Of a stretch of 64,000 nt of DNA, positions 27,429-36,977 are shown piece after piece. A program made the translations under genes and the position numbers. The DNA is taken from assembly GCA_963700865.1 (NCBI GenBank), contig CAVOZC010000023.1, positions 186,001 through 250,000 on the forward strand, read 5' to 3'. The notes beneath the pieces are model-generated. The model was given only the letters and a program-made list of their open reading frames with translations, was not told where the DNA came from and made no database searches. This DNA is from CAVOGJ01 sp963700865. Lineage in GTDB: Bacteria; Planctomycetota; Planctomycetia; Pirellulales; Pirellulaceae. Each line of letters opens with the position of its first letter. Position 1 is the first letter of the stretch.

Positions 27429-28407
27429 ATGAATGCGACTGCTTTGACTGGGCCCCTGCGCTTCCATCCCCTCTTTCGGCAATACCTGTGGGGCGGGCGT
27501 CGCTTGGGTACGGTACTGGGCAAGCCGATTGGCGATGGCGACGACTATGCCGAAAGCTGGGAGATCGTGGACCACGGGGATGACCAAAGTGTGGTCGCGT
27601 TTGGTGAATTCGCGGGACGAACGCTCCATGAATTGGTTCTCGGACGAACATCGGAATTGTTTGGTCGAGACGCTCCGCGCGATCAGTTTCCGCTGCTCTT
27701 CAAGTTCTTGGACGCCCAGAAAACGCTGTCGGTACAAGTCCACCCGAGCGACGCCCAAGCCGCCCAGCTCGATCCGCCCGACCTCGGCAAGACCGAGGCC
27801 TGGTTTGTGCTGGATGCCCAGCCGGGCAGTAAAATCTACGCCGGCTTGAAAGGAGGATTTGATCGAGCGGCCCTGGCGCGAAGTCGCCAACGAGACGACC
27901 GAATTGTGCCTGCACGAAATCCTTCCGCAAGCCGGCGATTGCATATTCCTGCCGGCCGGTACCGTCCATGCCATCGGGGCCGGACTGCTACTGGCGGAAA
28001 TTCAGCAGGCCAGTGATACCACGTATCGGCTGTATGATTGGAATCGCGTCGGCAAGGACGGCAAGTCGCGAGCGTTGCATGTCGAGCAGGCCCTGGAGGT
28101 GATCGACTATGCACGAGGCCCCGTGCATGTGCAAATCCCGCAACGCACGTCGCATCCGTCGTGCCAGCAACTTGTGGCTTGCGACAAATTCGTACTGAAC
28201 CGCTGGGAGATCGCGGCTCCCCTCACCCTTGAGACGGAAGACCAGTTCCAGCTGCTGGCAGTGGTCGCCGGGCAAGTGGCATTGAGCGGCGACCCTGCCG
28301 GACAGCCGCTCGCCCGCGGCCAGACGGCCCTGATTCCAGCCGCCTGTCGTTCGCTGGTCATCCAGCCCGACGGACCGGCGACCTGCTTGCAGATGCACCT
28401 CCCCTAG
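27429..28407 (+). CDS. manA: Class I mannose-6-phosphate isomerase, frame broken once
   Basis: The enzyme interconverts mannose-6-phosphate and fructose-6-phosphate and uses zinc. Motifs seen are FRQYLWGGRRLG, SWEIVDHGDDQSVV, LSVQVHPSDAQA (zinc ligands Q and H), LGKTEAWFVLDA, and, after the frame change, CIFLPAGTVHAIGAGLLLAE and SDTTYRLYDWNRVG. The first frame is coherent to about 27882 (FDRAALA), the second from there (EVANETTELCLHEILPQ). A lost CG from a GCGCGCG run, or one extra base, explains the break. Repaired length is about 325 residues. Nothing else suggests that the gene is dead. Confidence 0.85.
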
Positions 28408-28419
28408 CGAACGAGCGGT

Positions 28420-28445
28420 CAAATCGCCCGCTGTGGCGCGATTTG
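28420..28445. terminator. Hairpin after manA, possible terminator
   Basis: CAAATCGC (28420-28427) pairs with GCGATTTG (28438-28445) around a 10-base GC-rich loop, 12 bases after the manA stop. There is no T-tract on the plus strand, so intrinsic termination is uncertain. Confidence 0.35.
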
Positions 28446-28632
28446 CACGCCATTCGCCCCCGTTGCATGGGCAAAACCTGATGGGGGGCGCAGTCGCGCC
28501 CTTCGGGCACCGTCCGTGGGCCGAGTCGATTCGGCCTGGAAGCCGCCGGGGGATTCGCCTAGAATTCCGCCCCCTCAATCGTCACGGGTGCCCGCAGCGG
28601 TGGCAGGCTCCTGGCTTTCGGAGACACTCAGA

Positions 28633-28884
28633 ATGGTCACGCTGCGTTCCCGCGTTCCCATCGGCCTCGCCTTGGCCGCCCTGCCATTGGTCGGTTGCCA
28701 GGTGAATGTACCAAACTTTCGCAGTCCTCCCGGCTACATTCATGAACAGCAGATGCGGGCGACCATTCATGATCCTTACGGTGTTAACGAGGGAGTGCCA
28801 CCGATTGATGGTGGACGCCCGCTGGGTTTTGAACAGCCGCGGGCACAAGAAGTGCAATCTCAGTGGCAGTTGGACCTGCGGTAG
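28633..28884 (+). CDS. Small lipoprotein
   Basis: This 83-residue protein has a bacterial lipoprotein signal: basic N-terminus, hydrophobic core and lipobox LVGC with Cys22 as the lipidated residue. The mature part is short and polar (QVNVPNFRSPPGYIHEQQ, ending QSQWQLDLR) and matches no family I know. The start at 28633 rather than 28516 gives a proper signal peptide. It is likely anchored in a cell envelope membrane. Confidence 0.7.
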   Translation: MVTLRSRVPIGLALAALPLVGCQVNVPNFRSPPGYIHEQQMRATIHDPYGVNEGVPPIDGGRPLGFEQPRAQEVQSQWQLDLR

Positions 28885-29029
28885 GTACTGCCGCCTTGGT
28901 AGGCCGATGCCTGCCGCTCGCATGATTCGCGGGAGAAATGCGCGGCGGCGGTGCGGTGCGGCTGGGATCACGATCGTCGCAGGTGTATGATGAGTGGTTT
29001 GATCGGTCACTTATCAGGAACCTGCCCCC

Positions 29030-29965
29030 ATGGCCACGCGCCGCCCACGAAGGTCCGACGAGCATCGTGACCGACCCCACCCCCCCGCAGCTGGCGACTC
29101 GGGTCGGCCGCCACGACTGCAAAAGGTGCTGGCGGCCGCCGGCATCGCCAGTCGGCGTGAATGCGAACAACTGATCTTGGAAGGGCGCGTGGAAGTCGAC
29201 GGTGAGGCGGTGACCGAGTTGGGCGTGCGCGTTGATACCGATCGCCAGGAGATTCGGGTCGATGGCGATCTGCTGAAACCTTCCGGTCAGGTTTACTTCA
29301 TCGTCAACAAACCCGAAGGGGTGGTGTCCACCAATCGTGATCCCGACGGTCGCTTGCGGGTGATTGATCTTGTGCCCAACGATACGCGGCTCTTCACGGT
29401 CGGCCGACTCGACAAATCGAGTGAAGGCCTGATGCTTGTGACCAATGATGGTGAATTGGCGAATCGCCTGGCCCATCCCCGCTATGGCGTTGAGAAAATT
29501 TATCGCGTCACCGTGTCTGGCCATCCTGATGCCGCGGCGTTGGCCCAACTCCGCAAAGGCGTCCACCTTGCGGAAGGCGTCGTCCGCGTGAAGCGGCTGA
29601 CCGTCAAAGTAAAAAAGAAGACCACGGCGATTCTTGAGATGGTGTTGACTGAGGGCCGTAATCGTGAGATTCGCCGCATGGCGGCAGCGATCGGCCATAA
29701 AGTCTTGCAACTGAAGCGGATCGCACTGGGGCCCTTGCGACTGGGTGAAATGCCGCCGGGTAGCTATCGGCCCCTGACCCCGGATGAATTGAAGCGGTTG
29801 CGAGCCCTCACGCGGTCGCGCGTAGCCACGCTGCCGGCAGCTGCCGGTAAGCCATCCGGGGGACGGGCGAATTCGAAAACCGTGGTGAAATCCAAGGGCC
29901 AGGGGCGTTCGCCCGCCCGCGGAGAAAAGCGCACTGCGGTAAGGAAGAAGCGCACCAGGCGCTAG
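29030..29965 (+). CDS. rluB: 23S rRNA pseudouridine synthase (RluB/RsuA family)
   Basis: The protein has 311 residues. An N-terminal S4 RNA-binding domain (LQKVLAAAGIASRRECEQLI, EGRVEVDGE) precedes the pseudouridine synthase domain. That domain contains the catalytic Asp in GRLDKSSEGLMLVTNDGEL, and then EGRNREIRRMAAAIGHKV. The C-terminal ~45 residues are a basic Lys/Arg tail, frequent in this family and probably RNA-contacting. RluB is the most likely member, but RsuA/RluF specificity cannot be excluded from sequence alone. Confidence 0.85.
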   Translation: MATRRPRRSDEHRDRPHPPAAGDSGRPPRLQKVLAAAGIASRRECEQLILEGRVEVDGEAVTELGVRVDTDRQEIRVDGDLLKPSGQVYFIVNKPEGVVSTNRDPDGRLRVIDLVPNDTRLFTVGRLDKSSEGLMLVTNDGELANRLAHPRYGVEKIYRVTVSGHPDAAALAQLRKGVHLAEGVVRVKRLTVKVKKKTTAILEMVLTEGRNREIRRMAAAIGHKVLQLKRIALGPLRLGEMPPGSYRPLTPDELKRLRALTRSRVATLPAAAGKPSGGRANSKTVVKSKGQGRSPARGEKRTAVRKKRTRR

Positions 29966-30553
29966 CGCCGCTCGTTCAGCCAGTGGGATGGCTGCAGGAC
30001 GTTGGCGGGACAAGGCCGTGGCTGGGGCATCCTGCCCCAGTCGTTGGTGGGTGGCTGGCGTTTGGGGGCCAGCCTTACTGTCGGCGACGGTGTGAGGACT
30101 GTGGCTGGAAGCCCCAGCCACGCGAAGGACTGTGGCTGGAAGCCCCAGCCACGTGAAGGACTGTGGCTGGAAGCCCCAGCCACGTGAAGGACTGTGGCTG
30201 GAAGCCCCAGCCACGTGAAGGACTATGGCTGGAAGCCCCAGCCACGTGAAGGACTGTGGCTGAAAGCCCCAGCCACGTGGAGGACTGTGGCTGGAAGCCC
30301 CAGCCACGTGAAGGACTGTGGCTGGAAGCCCCAGCCACGTGAAGGACTGTGGCTGGAAGCCCCAGCCACGCGAAGGACTGTGGCTGGCCAGCCACGGGGT
30401 GGGCCCCCGCCCGACTTGTGGAAACGGCACGATTCGCCGATCATCAAGCGACCCGGCCGAGGCTGCTCCCGATCGCGCTCTCGGACTCGACTCGTGAAAG
30501 GGTCGGGTATCGCCCCCATGTTTTCGCACTCTTTTCGTTCCCTCTGCCTCACC
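29966..30553. other. Intergenic region containing the palindromic tandem array
   Basis: This 588-base gap between rluB and pyrK is dominated by the 31-base repeat array at 30096-30396. Before it, 30010-30090 contains related GTGGCTGG and CCAGCC fragments. After it, about 150 bases hold the pyrK leader. Reading frames that run through the repeats (for example the minus strand 30075-30395) encode only monotonous GWGFQPQ-type text and are not genes. Confidence 0.6.
30096..30396. repeat. 31-bp palindromic tandem repeat, nine copies plus a partial
   Basis: Nine head-to-tail copies of a 31-base unit start at 30096 and then every 31 bases to 30344, with a truncated tenth at 30375. Each unit holds a hairpin: GTGGCTGG, AAGCC, CCAGCCAC (8-bp stem, 5-base loop). 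They are joined by a 10-base linker, usually GTGAAGGACT. Copies differ at only one or two bases (for example GACTATGG in the fifth, CTGAAAG in the sixth). There are no unique spacers, so this is not a CRISPR array. Confidence 0.9.
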
Positions 30554-31423
30554 ATGTCCACCCCGTTGCACGCCGCCTACTTCGCCGATCAGTGTGTTCA
30601 TCGTCGGGCTCGCTTGCTGCGGCGTCAGGAAGTCGCCGCGGATACGGTGAAATTGACCATTGAGTGCCCTGAGATGGCCGCCCGCTTCCTGCCGGGCCAA
30701 TTCCTGATGGTTCGGGTAAGCGACTGTGACGATCCACTGATCGGGCGTCCATTTGCGTTGTGGGATGTCGTGGATGGGGAGGGGCCCCGATCGGCGATTG
30801 AGTTTGTGCTGTTGATCGGCGGCAAGATGACCCGCCGCCTGGCTCGCCTGGCAGTCGGCGAACGGGTGGATGTGTGGGGCCCGCTGGGGAATGGTTTCCA
30901 GCCCCAGGCCTGCCGACACTTGATCATGGTCGCGGGGGGCATCGGGCAAACACCTTTCCTCGCCGTGGCGAAGGAGCGGACCGGTGCGGTTCGCTATGGC
31001 GACGAAACGCGTGCGTCTCACGTTGTCGAATCGTTGACCCTCTGCTATGGGGCCCGATCCGTCGACCGTTTCGCCGGCTTAGACGAATTCCAGGCGGCCG
31101 GCGTGGAGGTAAGGCTGGCGACCGAGGACGGCAGTGCCGGACATCACGGCCTGGTGACCGATCTTGTGCGCGACTTGCTGAGTGAAGAACAGCTCGGCGT
31201 CCATGTGCTGTGTTGCGGACCTCATGCGATGATGGAGGCCGTCAGCCGCTTGGCGCTCGAGGCGAACGTCCCGTGTGAAGTTTCGCTGGAAGAGCCGATG
31301 GCCTGCGGCATCGGTATCTGCTTTACCTGCGTCGCAAAGATCCGAGACGATCGGGGTATCGCAGACTACAAGCGTACTTGCGTGGAAGGGCCCGTGTTCG
31401 ACGCGGCCCGGGTGGAATGGTAA
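30554..31423 (+). CDS. pyrK: Dihydroorotate dehydrogenase electron transfer subunit PyrK
   Basis: PyrK passes electrons from the PyrD flavin to NAD+ using FAD and a [2Fe-2S] cluster. The start at 30554 (MSTPLHAAYFADQCVHRR) excludes the repeat-derived upstream frame; ATG 30518 is possible. Motifs are LPGQFLMVRVSD and IGRPFALWDV (FAD site), VWGPLGNGF, MVAGGIGQTPFLAVA (NAD site), VLCCGPHAMM, and cluster ligands in MACGIGICFTC plus a fourth Cys in YKRTCVEGPVF (C-x4-C-x2-C...C, about residues 251-274). The product is 289 residues. pyrD is not adjacent in this window. Confidence 0.88.
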   Translation: MSTPLHAAYFADQCVHRRARLLRRQEVAADTVKLTIECPEMAARFLPGQFLMVRVSDCDDPLIGRPFALWDVVDGEGPRSAIEFVLLIGGKMTRRLARLAVGERVDVWGPLGNGFQPQACRHLIMVAGGIGQTPFLAVAKERTGAVRYGDETRASHVVESLTLCYGARSVDRFAGLDEFQAAGVEVRLATEDGSAGHHGLVTDLVRDLLSEEQLGVHVLCCGPHAMMEAVSRLALEANVPCEVSLEEPMACGIGICFTCVAKIRDDRGIADYKRTCVEGPVFDAARVEW

Positions 31424-31436
31424 CTTCGCCAGACAG

Positions 31437-31453
31437 CTGCCAATAGCTGGCAG
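31437..31453. terminator. Small hairpin between convergent pyrK and rpsT
   Basis: CTGCCA (31437-31442) pairs with TGGCAG (31448-31453), with ATAGC as the loop. It sits between the pyrK stop and the rpsT stop, where a bidirectional terminator is expected. The stem is short and lacks T-tracts. Confidence 0.3.
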
Positions 31454-31458
31454 GCTGC

Positions 31459-31732
31459 TTAGCTGGCCGGCTGCTTCGCCTTGCAGATCAAATGCTGTAG
31501 CCGCGACTTTTTCCGCGAGGCGTTATTGGCATGAATGATGTTCCGTGCCGGCCCGGTCAAGAGACTTCGCTGCCAGCCGGTACTCTTGCTCAGCCAGCTC
31601 CAGGTTTCCAGCGGCCACCGCCTCGCGGACAGCGCGCACACGCTTTCGCAGCAGGGACTTGATGGCACGGTTGCGGTCGCGGCGGACAACGCTCTGGCGA
31701 AGTCTCTTTTTGGCACTGGCAGAATTTGGCAT
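31459..31732 (-). CDS. rpsT: 30S ribosomal protein S20, frame broken once
   Basis: S20 binds 16S rRNA early in small-subunit assembly. The first frame gives MPNSASAKKRLRQSVVRRDR, NRAIKSLLRKRVRAVREAV and LAAKSLDRAGT. At about 31541-31548 the family text continues in another frame as RNIIHANNASRKKSRLQHLI and ends AKQPAS. The alignment to S20 is exact residue by residue if ACGCGG has become ACGG (two bases lost). Repaired length is 91 residues, normal for the family. A truncated S20 is improbable, so this is strong evidence of a sequence error. Confidence 0.88.
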
Positions 31733-31810
31733 GGGGCTTACAGTCGCGTCGAAATACGGGAATAGCCGGGCATCACAAGCCGGGCGGTCAAGTCCCGAAT
31801 TTTCGCCGAT

Positions 31811-33262
31811 CTAAGGGAGTTTGTCCAGCCGTGCCGCGGCATCCCGATAATCGGCATCGATTTCCAGCAGCTTCTGCAGGCAGGATGTGGCTCGCTCGTA
31901 GTCTTTTAGCCCCGTGGCCAGGACCCCGGCTCGGTAAAGTGCCAATTTGCGGGTTTCGGCATGTTCTTCCAGATCGGCTGAATCGGCCGCCTTCTGGTAG
32001 GCCCCCAGGGCTGCCTTATACTGACGAATCTGTTGCAGGCATTCCCCTTCGGCCAGCAGGGCCGGGGCGCGGCAGCGGGCGTCCGCATGGGCTTTTTCAA
32101 AATACGCCACCGCCTCGGCATAGTTGCCCATCCGTTTTAGCCGCACGCCCACCTCATACTGCAGGGCGAGGTCTTCCGGATAGCGTTGGGCCCGGGCGCC
32201 GTAGACATCCAGCTCCAGGCGATTGTGCTGGCGACGTTGGCGTTCCAATTGCCGCTCCGATTCCTCTCCCGGGTCGAGCTTGGCATGCCGCTCCGCCTGA
32301 GCCAGGAAAGCCTTGGAGCGTCGGAGCTGGGCTTTCTCCAGTCGTTCCCGCACGGCAAGATCGCCACCCGAGACGGGCAGGGCTCGTCGCAACACCTGTT
32401 CGGCTTCCCGATAACGACCCTCGCGATCGTGGAGGTCGGCCAACAGCACATAGTTTTCGACGTCCTCCGGACGAAGGACGATGCGTGATTCAAGTTCCTC
32501 GACCGTCGCCGGTGGGGCATCGGTCGCTTCGGCGGGCGTTTTGCGTTTGGCTTTCTTGTCCGCCACGGCCGCCGCCTGTTTGGCTTTGGCATCGGCTGCC
32601 GCGGCGGCCAGTCGTTGCGATGACGAAGTGGCCTTGGCGAGTTCTTCTTCCGCCAGACCTGTCGACGGACGCGATTTGGCCATCGTCAGATCAGAAATGT
32701 TTCGCAGTGCCTCGGATTTCACTTTCTCTTCAATGCGGTGCCAACAGGCGATCGCTTGATCATATTGCCCCATCCGCGCCAGCGAGATTGCACAATGCCG
32801 ATTGATGTCGACGTCCTTTGGATTTCCCTCGAGCGCGTTCTTCAGATACCGCAACTCGACTTCATTAAAGTGCAATGCCGCACACGCCTCCGCCATGCCG
32901 CGCAAAGTGGCGGCGTCCCAAGGATTGTCCTTCAAGAGCGTCGGCCCCAGTTTCAGTACGGTCTTCCATTCCTGTTCCGCCAGCGCTTTCTTGAAAGGAG
33001 CCCGATTTTCCCTGACCTTGGCCTTTTTCTTGCGCCCTTCGAACAGCGCGTTCAAATTGTCGAAAAGTGCCTCGACATACTTGAGATTCGATGGGTCCTT
33101 GACCACGCATTGTGAGAACATCGTATTCGCGTACGCGCGATCGCCCGTCTTGATTTTGTCCAAGCCAAATTGGAACAACTGCTCCAGCCGCTTGCGGAGA
33201 GCGGGCGGGATCTCTTCATGGGAGACCGGGGGTTCATTCGTCGGGGATGGCGAAGATGCCAT
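31811..33262 (-). CDS. Tetratricopeptide repeat protein
   Basis: This intact cytoplasmic protein has about 483 residues from ATG 33262 (MASSPSPTNEPPVSHEEIPP); the frame also opens at 33304. It contains TPR pairs throughout: ENYVLLADLHDREGRYREAE, YEVGVRLKRMGNYAEAVAYF, LLAEGECLQQIRQYKAALGA and LALYRAGVLATGLKDYERAT. A Lys/Ala-rich charged linker lies near residues 215-260. TPR proteins mediate protein contacts. There is no catalytic domain and the partner is unknown. Confidence 0.82.
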   Translation of the reverse strand: MASSPSPTNEPPVSHEEIPPALRKRLEQLFQFGLDKIKTGDRAYANTMFSQCVVKDPSNLKYVEALFDNLNALFEGRKKKAKVRENRAPFKKALAEQEWKTVLKLGPTLLKDNPWDAATLRGMAEACAALHFNEVELRYLKNALEGNPKDVDINRHCAISLARMGQYDQAIACWHRIEEKVKSEALRNISDLTMAKSRPSTGLAEEELAKATSSSQRLAAAAADAKAKQAAAVADKKAKRKTPAEATDAPPATVEELESRIVLRPEDVENYVLLADLHDREGRYREAEQVLRRALPVSGGDLAVRERLEKAQLRRSKAFLAQAERHAKLDPGEESERQLERQRRQHNRLELDVYGARAQRYPEDLALQYEVGVRLKRMGNYAEAVAYFEKAHADARCRAPALLAEGECLQQIRQYKAALGAYQKAADSADLEEHAETRKLALYRAGVLATGLKDYERATSCLQKLLEIDADYRDAAARLDKLP

Positions 33263-33516
33263 GGCGTCGTGCGAAAAGGGGGCTGGACGAGAAGATGATC
33301 GCAAGCCGAGGAAATCAAGCGGCTTCCGTCCAGTCTAACAGCCCTGATTTGTGATTGCCAATGTCTCCTCAGTACGGCAGCGGGGACGCCTGCTTTCTGG
33401 TCCCAGGGCGACAGCTTTCACCTCGGTGCTGCCGACCAGCCTTGCAGGTCAGGTGTCGCTCGATTCCAATCGAGGGCATGCTATCACGTTCGCAAACCCC
33501 AGCTGAGGCGAGGTGG

Positions 33517-35067
33517 ATGTCTGACCGGCTGCCCGACAATAAGGCCAAGGTCTATCTGGTCGGCGCGGGCCCCGGCGATCCTGGTCTGATCACCATGAGG
33601 GGGGTCGCGTGCCTGCAGCGGGCGGATGTCGTCCTGTACGATTATCTTGTGAACCCCGTGATCGCCCAGCATGCTCCCGCCGCCGCCGAGCTGATCTGCC
33701 TCGGACGGCACGGCGGTCATTCCCGCATCTGGACGCAGGATGAGATCAATCAAAAGCTGTTGGAACTCGTGCGGTCGGGAAAAACAGTGGCACGGCTGAA
33801 AGGCGGCGATCCGGCGGTGTTCGCCCGCGGCGGTGAGGAAGCCGCGTTCTTGTTGGCACATGGTGTGGCGATCGAAATTGTGCCCGGCATCACGGCGGCG
33901 CTGGCTGCCGGCAGCCATGCTGGCATTCCCATCACCCATCGCGAACACGCGTCCGCCGTGGCCTTTGTCACCGGCCACGAGGATCCGTCGAAGCCAGAAG
34001 CGGGTGTTGATTTCGCCGCCTTGGCTCGTTTTCCAGGAACACTCATCTTCTACATGGGAGTGACCACCGTGCGGGATTGGTCGACAAAACTGATGCAGCA
34101 CGGTCTGGCCCCGACGACCCCCGCGGCGATCGTCCAGCGATGCAGTTTGCCCAATCAAAAAGTCGTCCGCTGCGAGCTAGGGGACGTGGCGGATCATCTG
34201 ACTCCCTATTCTAAAATGCCTCCTCCCGTCGTCGTGATCGTCGGCCAGGTCGCCGCGCCCGAGATCGCCTTGGACTGGCTATCGAGTCGGCCGTTGTTTG
34301 GTCAGTCCGTACTCGTCACACGACCCGTCGCACAAGCGGCCGGCTTGGGTGAGCTACTGGCCGAGCAGGGCGCCGAGGTCCTGTATCAGCCCGCCATCGA
34401 GATCCGTGCTCCCCAGGACGGCGGGGAAATCGACCGAGTTCTGGAACGATTGAGCACGTTCGATTGGCTGGTCTTTTCCAGCCGCAACGGGGTCGAGTTT
34501 TTTATGCAGCGCCTTTTGGCGACGGGTCGCGACGTCCGCGCACTCCGGGACGCACGACTGGCGGCGATCGGGCCCGCGACGGCCGCGGCGCTGGCTGCCT
34601 ATCACCTGGTCGCCGATCGACAGCCGCCCTCGGAATTCCGCGCGGAATCCTTGGCCACCGAACTCGCCAAGGTCGGCGCCCAGCGACCGCTACTGATACG
34701 GGCCAGCCGCGGACGCGATACGCTGGCCGCGACGCTGCGTGACCACGGAGCACAGGTCACTGAAGTGGTCGCCTATGAAAGCATCGACGTGCTCGAACCC
34801 GATCCGGCGATGATGCAGCGACTCGCCGCCGATCACCTTGCATGGACCACAGTGACCAGCTCCGCCATTGCCCGCTCATTACACGCCATGTTCGGTGAGC
34901 ATCTGCGGCGAACGCGGCTGGTAAGCATCAGCCCCGTCACTTCGCGGACGCTGCGAGAACTGGGATACGAGCCTACTGCCGAGGCCAGCGTGTATACGAT
35001 GGACGGCGTGGCCGCGGCATTGATCGCCGCCGTGCGCGAACACCGAGCAGCAGGAGGGTCATCGTGA
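33517..35067 (+). CDS. cobA-hemD: Fused uroporphyrinogen-III C-methyltransferase / uroporphyrinogen-III synthase
   Basis: The product has 516 residues and two enzymes. The N-terminal half is SUMT (CobA): VYLVGAGPGDPGLITMRG, LYDYLVNP, RLKGGDPAVFARGGEEAAFL, VPGITAALAAGSHAGIPITH and LIFYMGVT. It methylates uroporphyrinogen III towards precorrin-2 (siroheme, cobalamin). The C-terminal half is HemD (SVLVTRPVAQAAGLGELLAE, DWLVFSSRNGVEFFMQRL, TVTSSAIARSL), which closes hydroxymethylbilane to uroporphyrinogen III. The start at 33517 is supported by homology from MSDRL onward; GTGGATG gives no strong ribosome site. The frame is intact. Confidence 0.9.
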   Translation: MSDRLPDNKAKVYLVGAGPGDPGLITMRGVACLQRADVVLYDYLVNPVIAQHAPAAAELICLGRHGGHSRIWTQDEINQKLLELVRSGKTVARLKGGDPAVFARGGEEAAFLLAHGVAIEIVPGITAALAAGSHAGIPITHREHASAVAFVTGHEDPSKPEAGVDFAALARFPGTLIFYMGVTTVRDWSTKLMQHGLAPTTPAAIVQRCSLPNQKVVRCELGDVADHLTPYSKMPPPVVVIVGQVAAPEIALDWLSSRPLFGQSVLVTRPVAQAAGLGELLAEQGAEVLYQPAIEIRAPQDGGEIDRVLERLSTFDWLVFSSRNGVEFFMQRLLATGRDVRALRDARLAAIGPATAAALAAYHLVADRQPPSEFRAESLATELAKVGAQRPLLIRASRGRDTLAATLRDHGAQVTEVVAYESIDVLEPDPAMMQRLAADHLAWTTVTSSAIARSLHAMFGEHLRRTRLVSISPVTSRTLRELGYEPTAEASVYTMDGVAAALIAAVREHRAAGGSS

Positions 35068-35114
35068 GGCGGAGAATTGGCTGATGCGCTAGGGCTCCGA
35101 CCGCGGTACACCGG

Positions 35115-35819
35115 ATGAAACGACTCGACGAGCGACATCGAGAAGCCGAATGGATGGATGATCCGGAGCTTGATCCGGTGCTTCACGCACAGGCCCTGGC
35201 GGGTCTGCGACGGATCAACCGGTTCAGTCGAACCGCGGCGGCCCTCTGGAAGCCCATGGAGGCGTTCGCTCGGGCACGCGCACAGCCCGTCCGAGTTCTG
35301 GATGTGGCCTGCGGTGGAGGCGATGTGGCGATTGCCCTCGCCCGCCGGGCGCTTCGTGCGGGATTACCGATCGAGGTCTGTGGCTGCGACATGAGCCCAG
35401 TAGCCTTGGATTATGCGCGGGCCGAGGCGGCGGCCTGCGGCGTGCAGATCGAATTCTTCCCAGCCGACGTCCTGGCGGCACCACTGCCACGCGGTTTTGA
35501 CGTGATTTGCACGACGCTCTTCTTGCATCATTTGGACGATCAGGATGTCGTGAGGCTCCTCCGCTCCATCCGCGAGGCCAGCCCGAGTTTGCTGCTCGCC
35601 AGTGATCTCCTCCGCAGTCGTCTCGGTTATCACCTCTGCCAGGTGGGTGTGCACATGCTGACCCGATCCCCCGTTTGCCACAAGGATGGTCCTTTGTCCG
35701 TCAGGGCGGCCTTCACCTGCGATGAAATGCAGGAGCTGGCGCGGCAAGCCGGTCTTGGAAATACACGCATCACCAGGCACTGGCCACAGCGTTTTCTGTT
35801 GCAATGGGCTCCCTCATGA
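35115..35819 (+). CDS. SAM-dependent methyltransferase of the type III PKS cassette
   Basis: This intact 234-residue class I methyltransferase has motif I VLDVACGGGDVAIALARRA, VCGCDMSPVALDYARAEA, and DVICTTLFLHHLDDQDVVRL, a UbiE-like layout. Its stop overlaps the ATG of the FAD oxidoreductase (ATGA at 35816-35819), and the polyketide synthase follows. It most likely methylates the polyketide product, on O or C. The product itself is unknown. Confidence 0.85.
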   Translation: MKRLDERHREAEWMDDPELDPVLHAQALAGLRRINRFSRTAAALWKPMEAFARARAQPVRVLDVACGGGDVAIALARRALRAGLPIEVCGCDMSPVALDYARAEAAACGVQIEFFPADVLAAPLPRGFDVICTTLFLHHLDDQDVVRLLRSIREASPSLLLASDLLRSRLGYHLCQVGVHMLTRSPVCHKDGPLSVRAAFTCDEMQELARQAGLGNTRITRHWPQRFLLQWAPS

Positions 35820-36967
35820 TTCCCGCCACGATGACCCGCGCCGCGGCTGGCAGGCGACTTTGGGACGCCATCGTCATCGGAGCCGGGCCGGCTGGTTCGG
35901 TGGCCGCCCTGGGGATTGCCCGTCGCGGTCTGCGCGTACTGCTCGTCGAGCGAGCCCAATTTCCCCGCTATAAGCTGTGTGGCACTTGCCTGAACGCTGA
36001 CGCCCAGGCGGTGCTAGCCGACCTTCAGCTCCGCGAGCGCCTTGAGCAACTCGGCGGAGTGCGGCTCGACCAGTTCGTGCTCCGTGCCCGTGGCCAGCAG
36101 GTATCGTTGACGCTGCCGGCGGGCATCGCGATCCGTCGCTCGCGGCTGGACGCCATGCTGGTCGAGTCGGCCGTCGAATCGGGAGCTGATTTTCTACCCG
36201 GAAGCTCCTGGCAACTCGATCCGCTCCAGCCGGGGGCCGAGTTCCGCACCTTGAGCACGCATGGCCGCGATCCGGAGGGGCGCTGCGGGCGCGTGTGGTC
36301 GTGGCGGCGACCGGCCTGTCCGCAACCCGTTTGGGTGATGACCCCTCGCTGGCCGTTGACGCGCAGCCCGGGGCACGCATTGGGGCCGGCACCGTCACGG
36401 AGGACTTTCCCGCGGATTACCGACCCGGCGTGATCTTCATGGCGGTTGGCCGAGCCGGCTATGTGGGGCTGACTCGCACCGACGGAGGTTCGCTGAATTT
36501 GGCCGCCGCGTTCGATCCGACCGCCGTACGGCAGCGGGATTTGCCCACGCTTTGCGAAGAAATCCTCCAGGAGGCGGGGTTCCCAGTCACCAGGGGCATG
36601 GTCTCCGGCGACTGGCGTGGTACGATCGGGCTGACCAGACAACGGCGTGCCACCGCCGCGAATCGCCTGTTTGTCATCGGTGATGCGGCCGGTTATGTCG
36701 AGCCCTTCACGGGGCAGGGCATGGCGTGGGCCCTGCATGGAGGGCAGGCCGTTGTCGAATTCAGTCGCGCATTCGCAGGATGCCTGGGACCCTCAATCGG
36801 TTCCCGCTTGGGCTCGCACGATGCAGCGATCGATCGGCCAGCGCCAACGCTGGTGCCGAACATTTGCCCGTGTTCTGCGGTACCCCGTGCTCGTGCACGG
36901 TCTGCTACGGATGGTGACGGTAATGCCGTCGTTGGGCCAAGCGGTGATCCGTCGGATCAACCAGTAG
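35816..36967 (+). CDS. FAD-dependent oxidoreductase (geranylgeranyl reductase-like), frame broken twice
   Basis: The N-terminus has the Rossmann FAD site (AIVIGAGPAGSVAALGIARR, LLVERAQFPRYKLCGTCLN). The middle frame contains VVVAATGLSATRL and the second FAD motif LFVIGDAAGYVEPFTGQGMA. The third frame gives AWDPQSVPAWARTMQRSIGQ and a membrane-like tail ending IRRINQ. Frame breaks lie at 36277-36280, where a GGGGG run appears as GGGG, and near 36778, where one G seems extra. The repaired length, about 383 residues, fits geranylgeranyl-reductase/halogenase-type monooxygenases. The gene is coupled to the methyltransferase and 10 bases before the PKS, suggesting it oxidises or reduces the polyketide. 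Confidence 0.82.
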
Positions 36968-36977
36968 GGACGCGAAC

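Noticed and set aside
30075..30395. Repeat-encoded GWGFQPQ protein
   Set aside because: It is just translation of the palindromic tandem array. Both strands give open frames because the unit lacks stops.
30096..30396. CRISPR array
   Set aside because: The 31-base units are directly adjacent with an almost constant linker and no unique spacers, and no cas genes are present.
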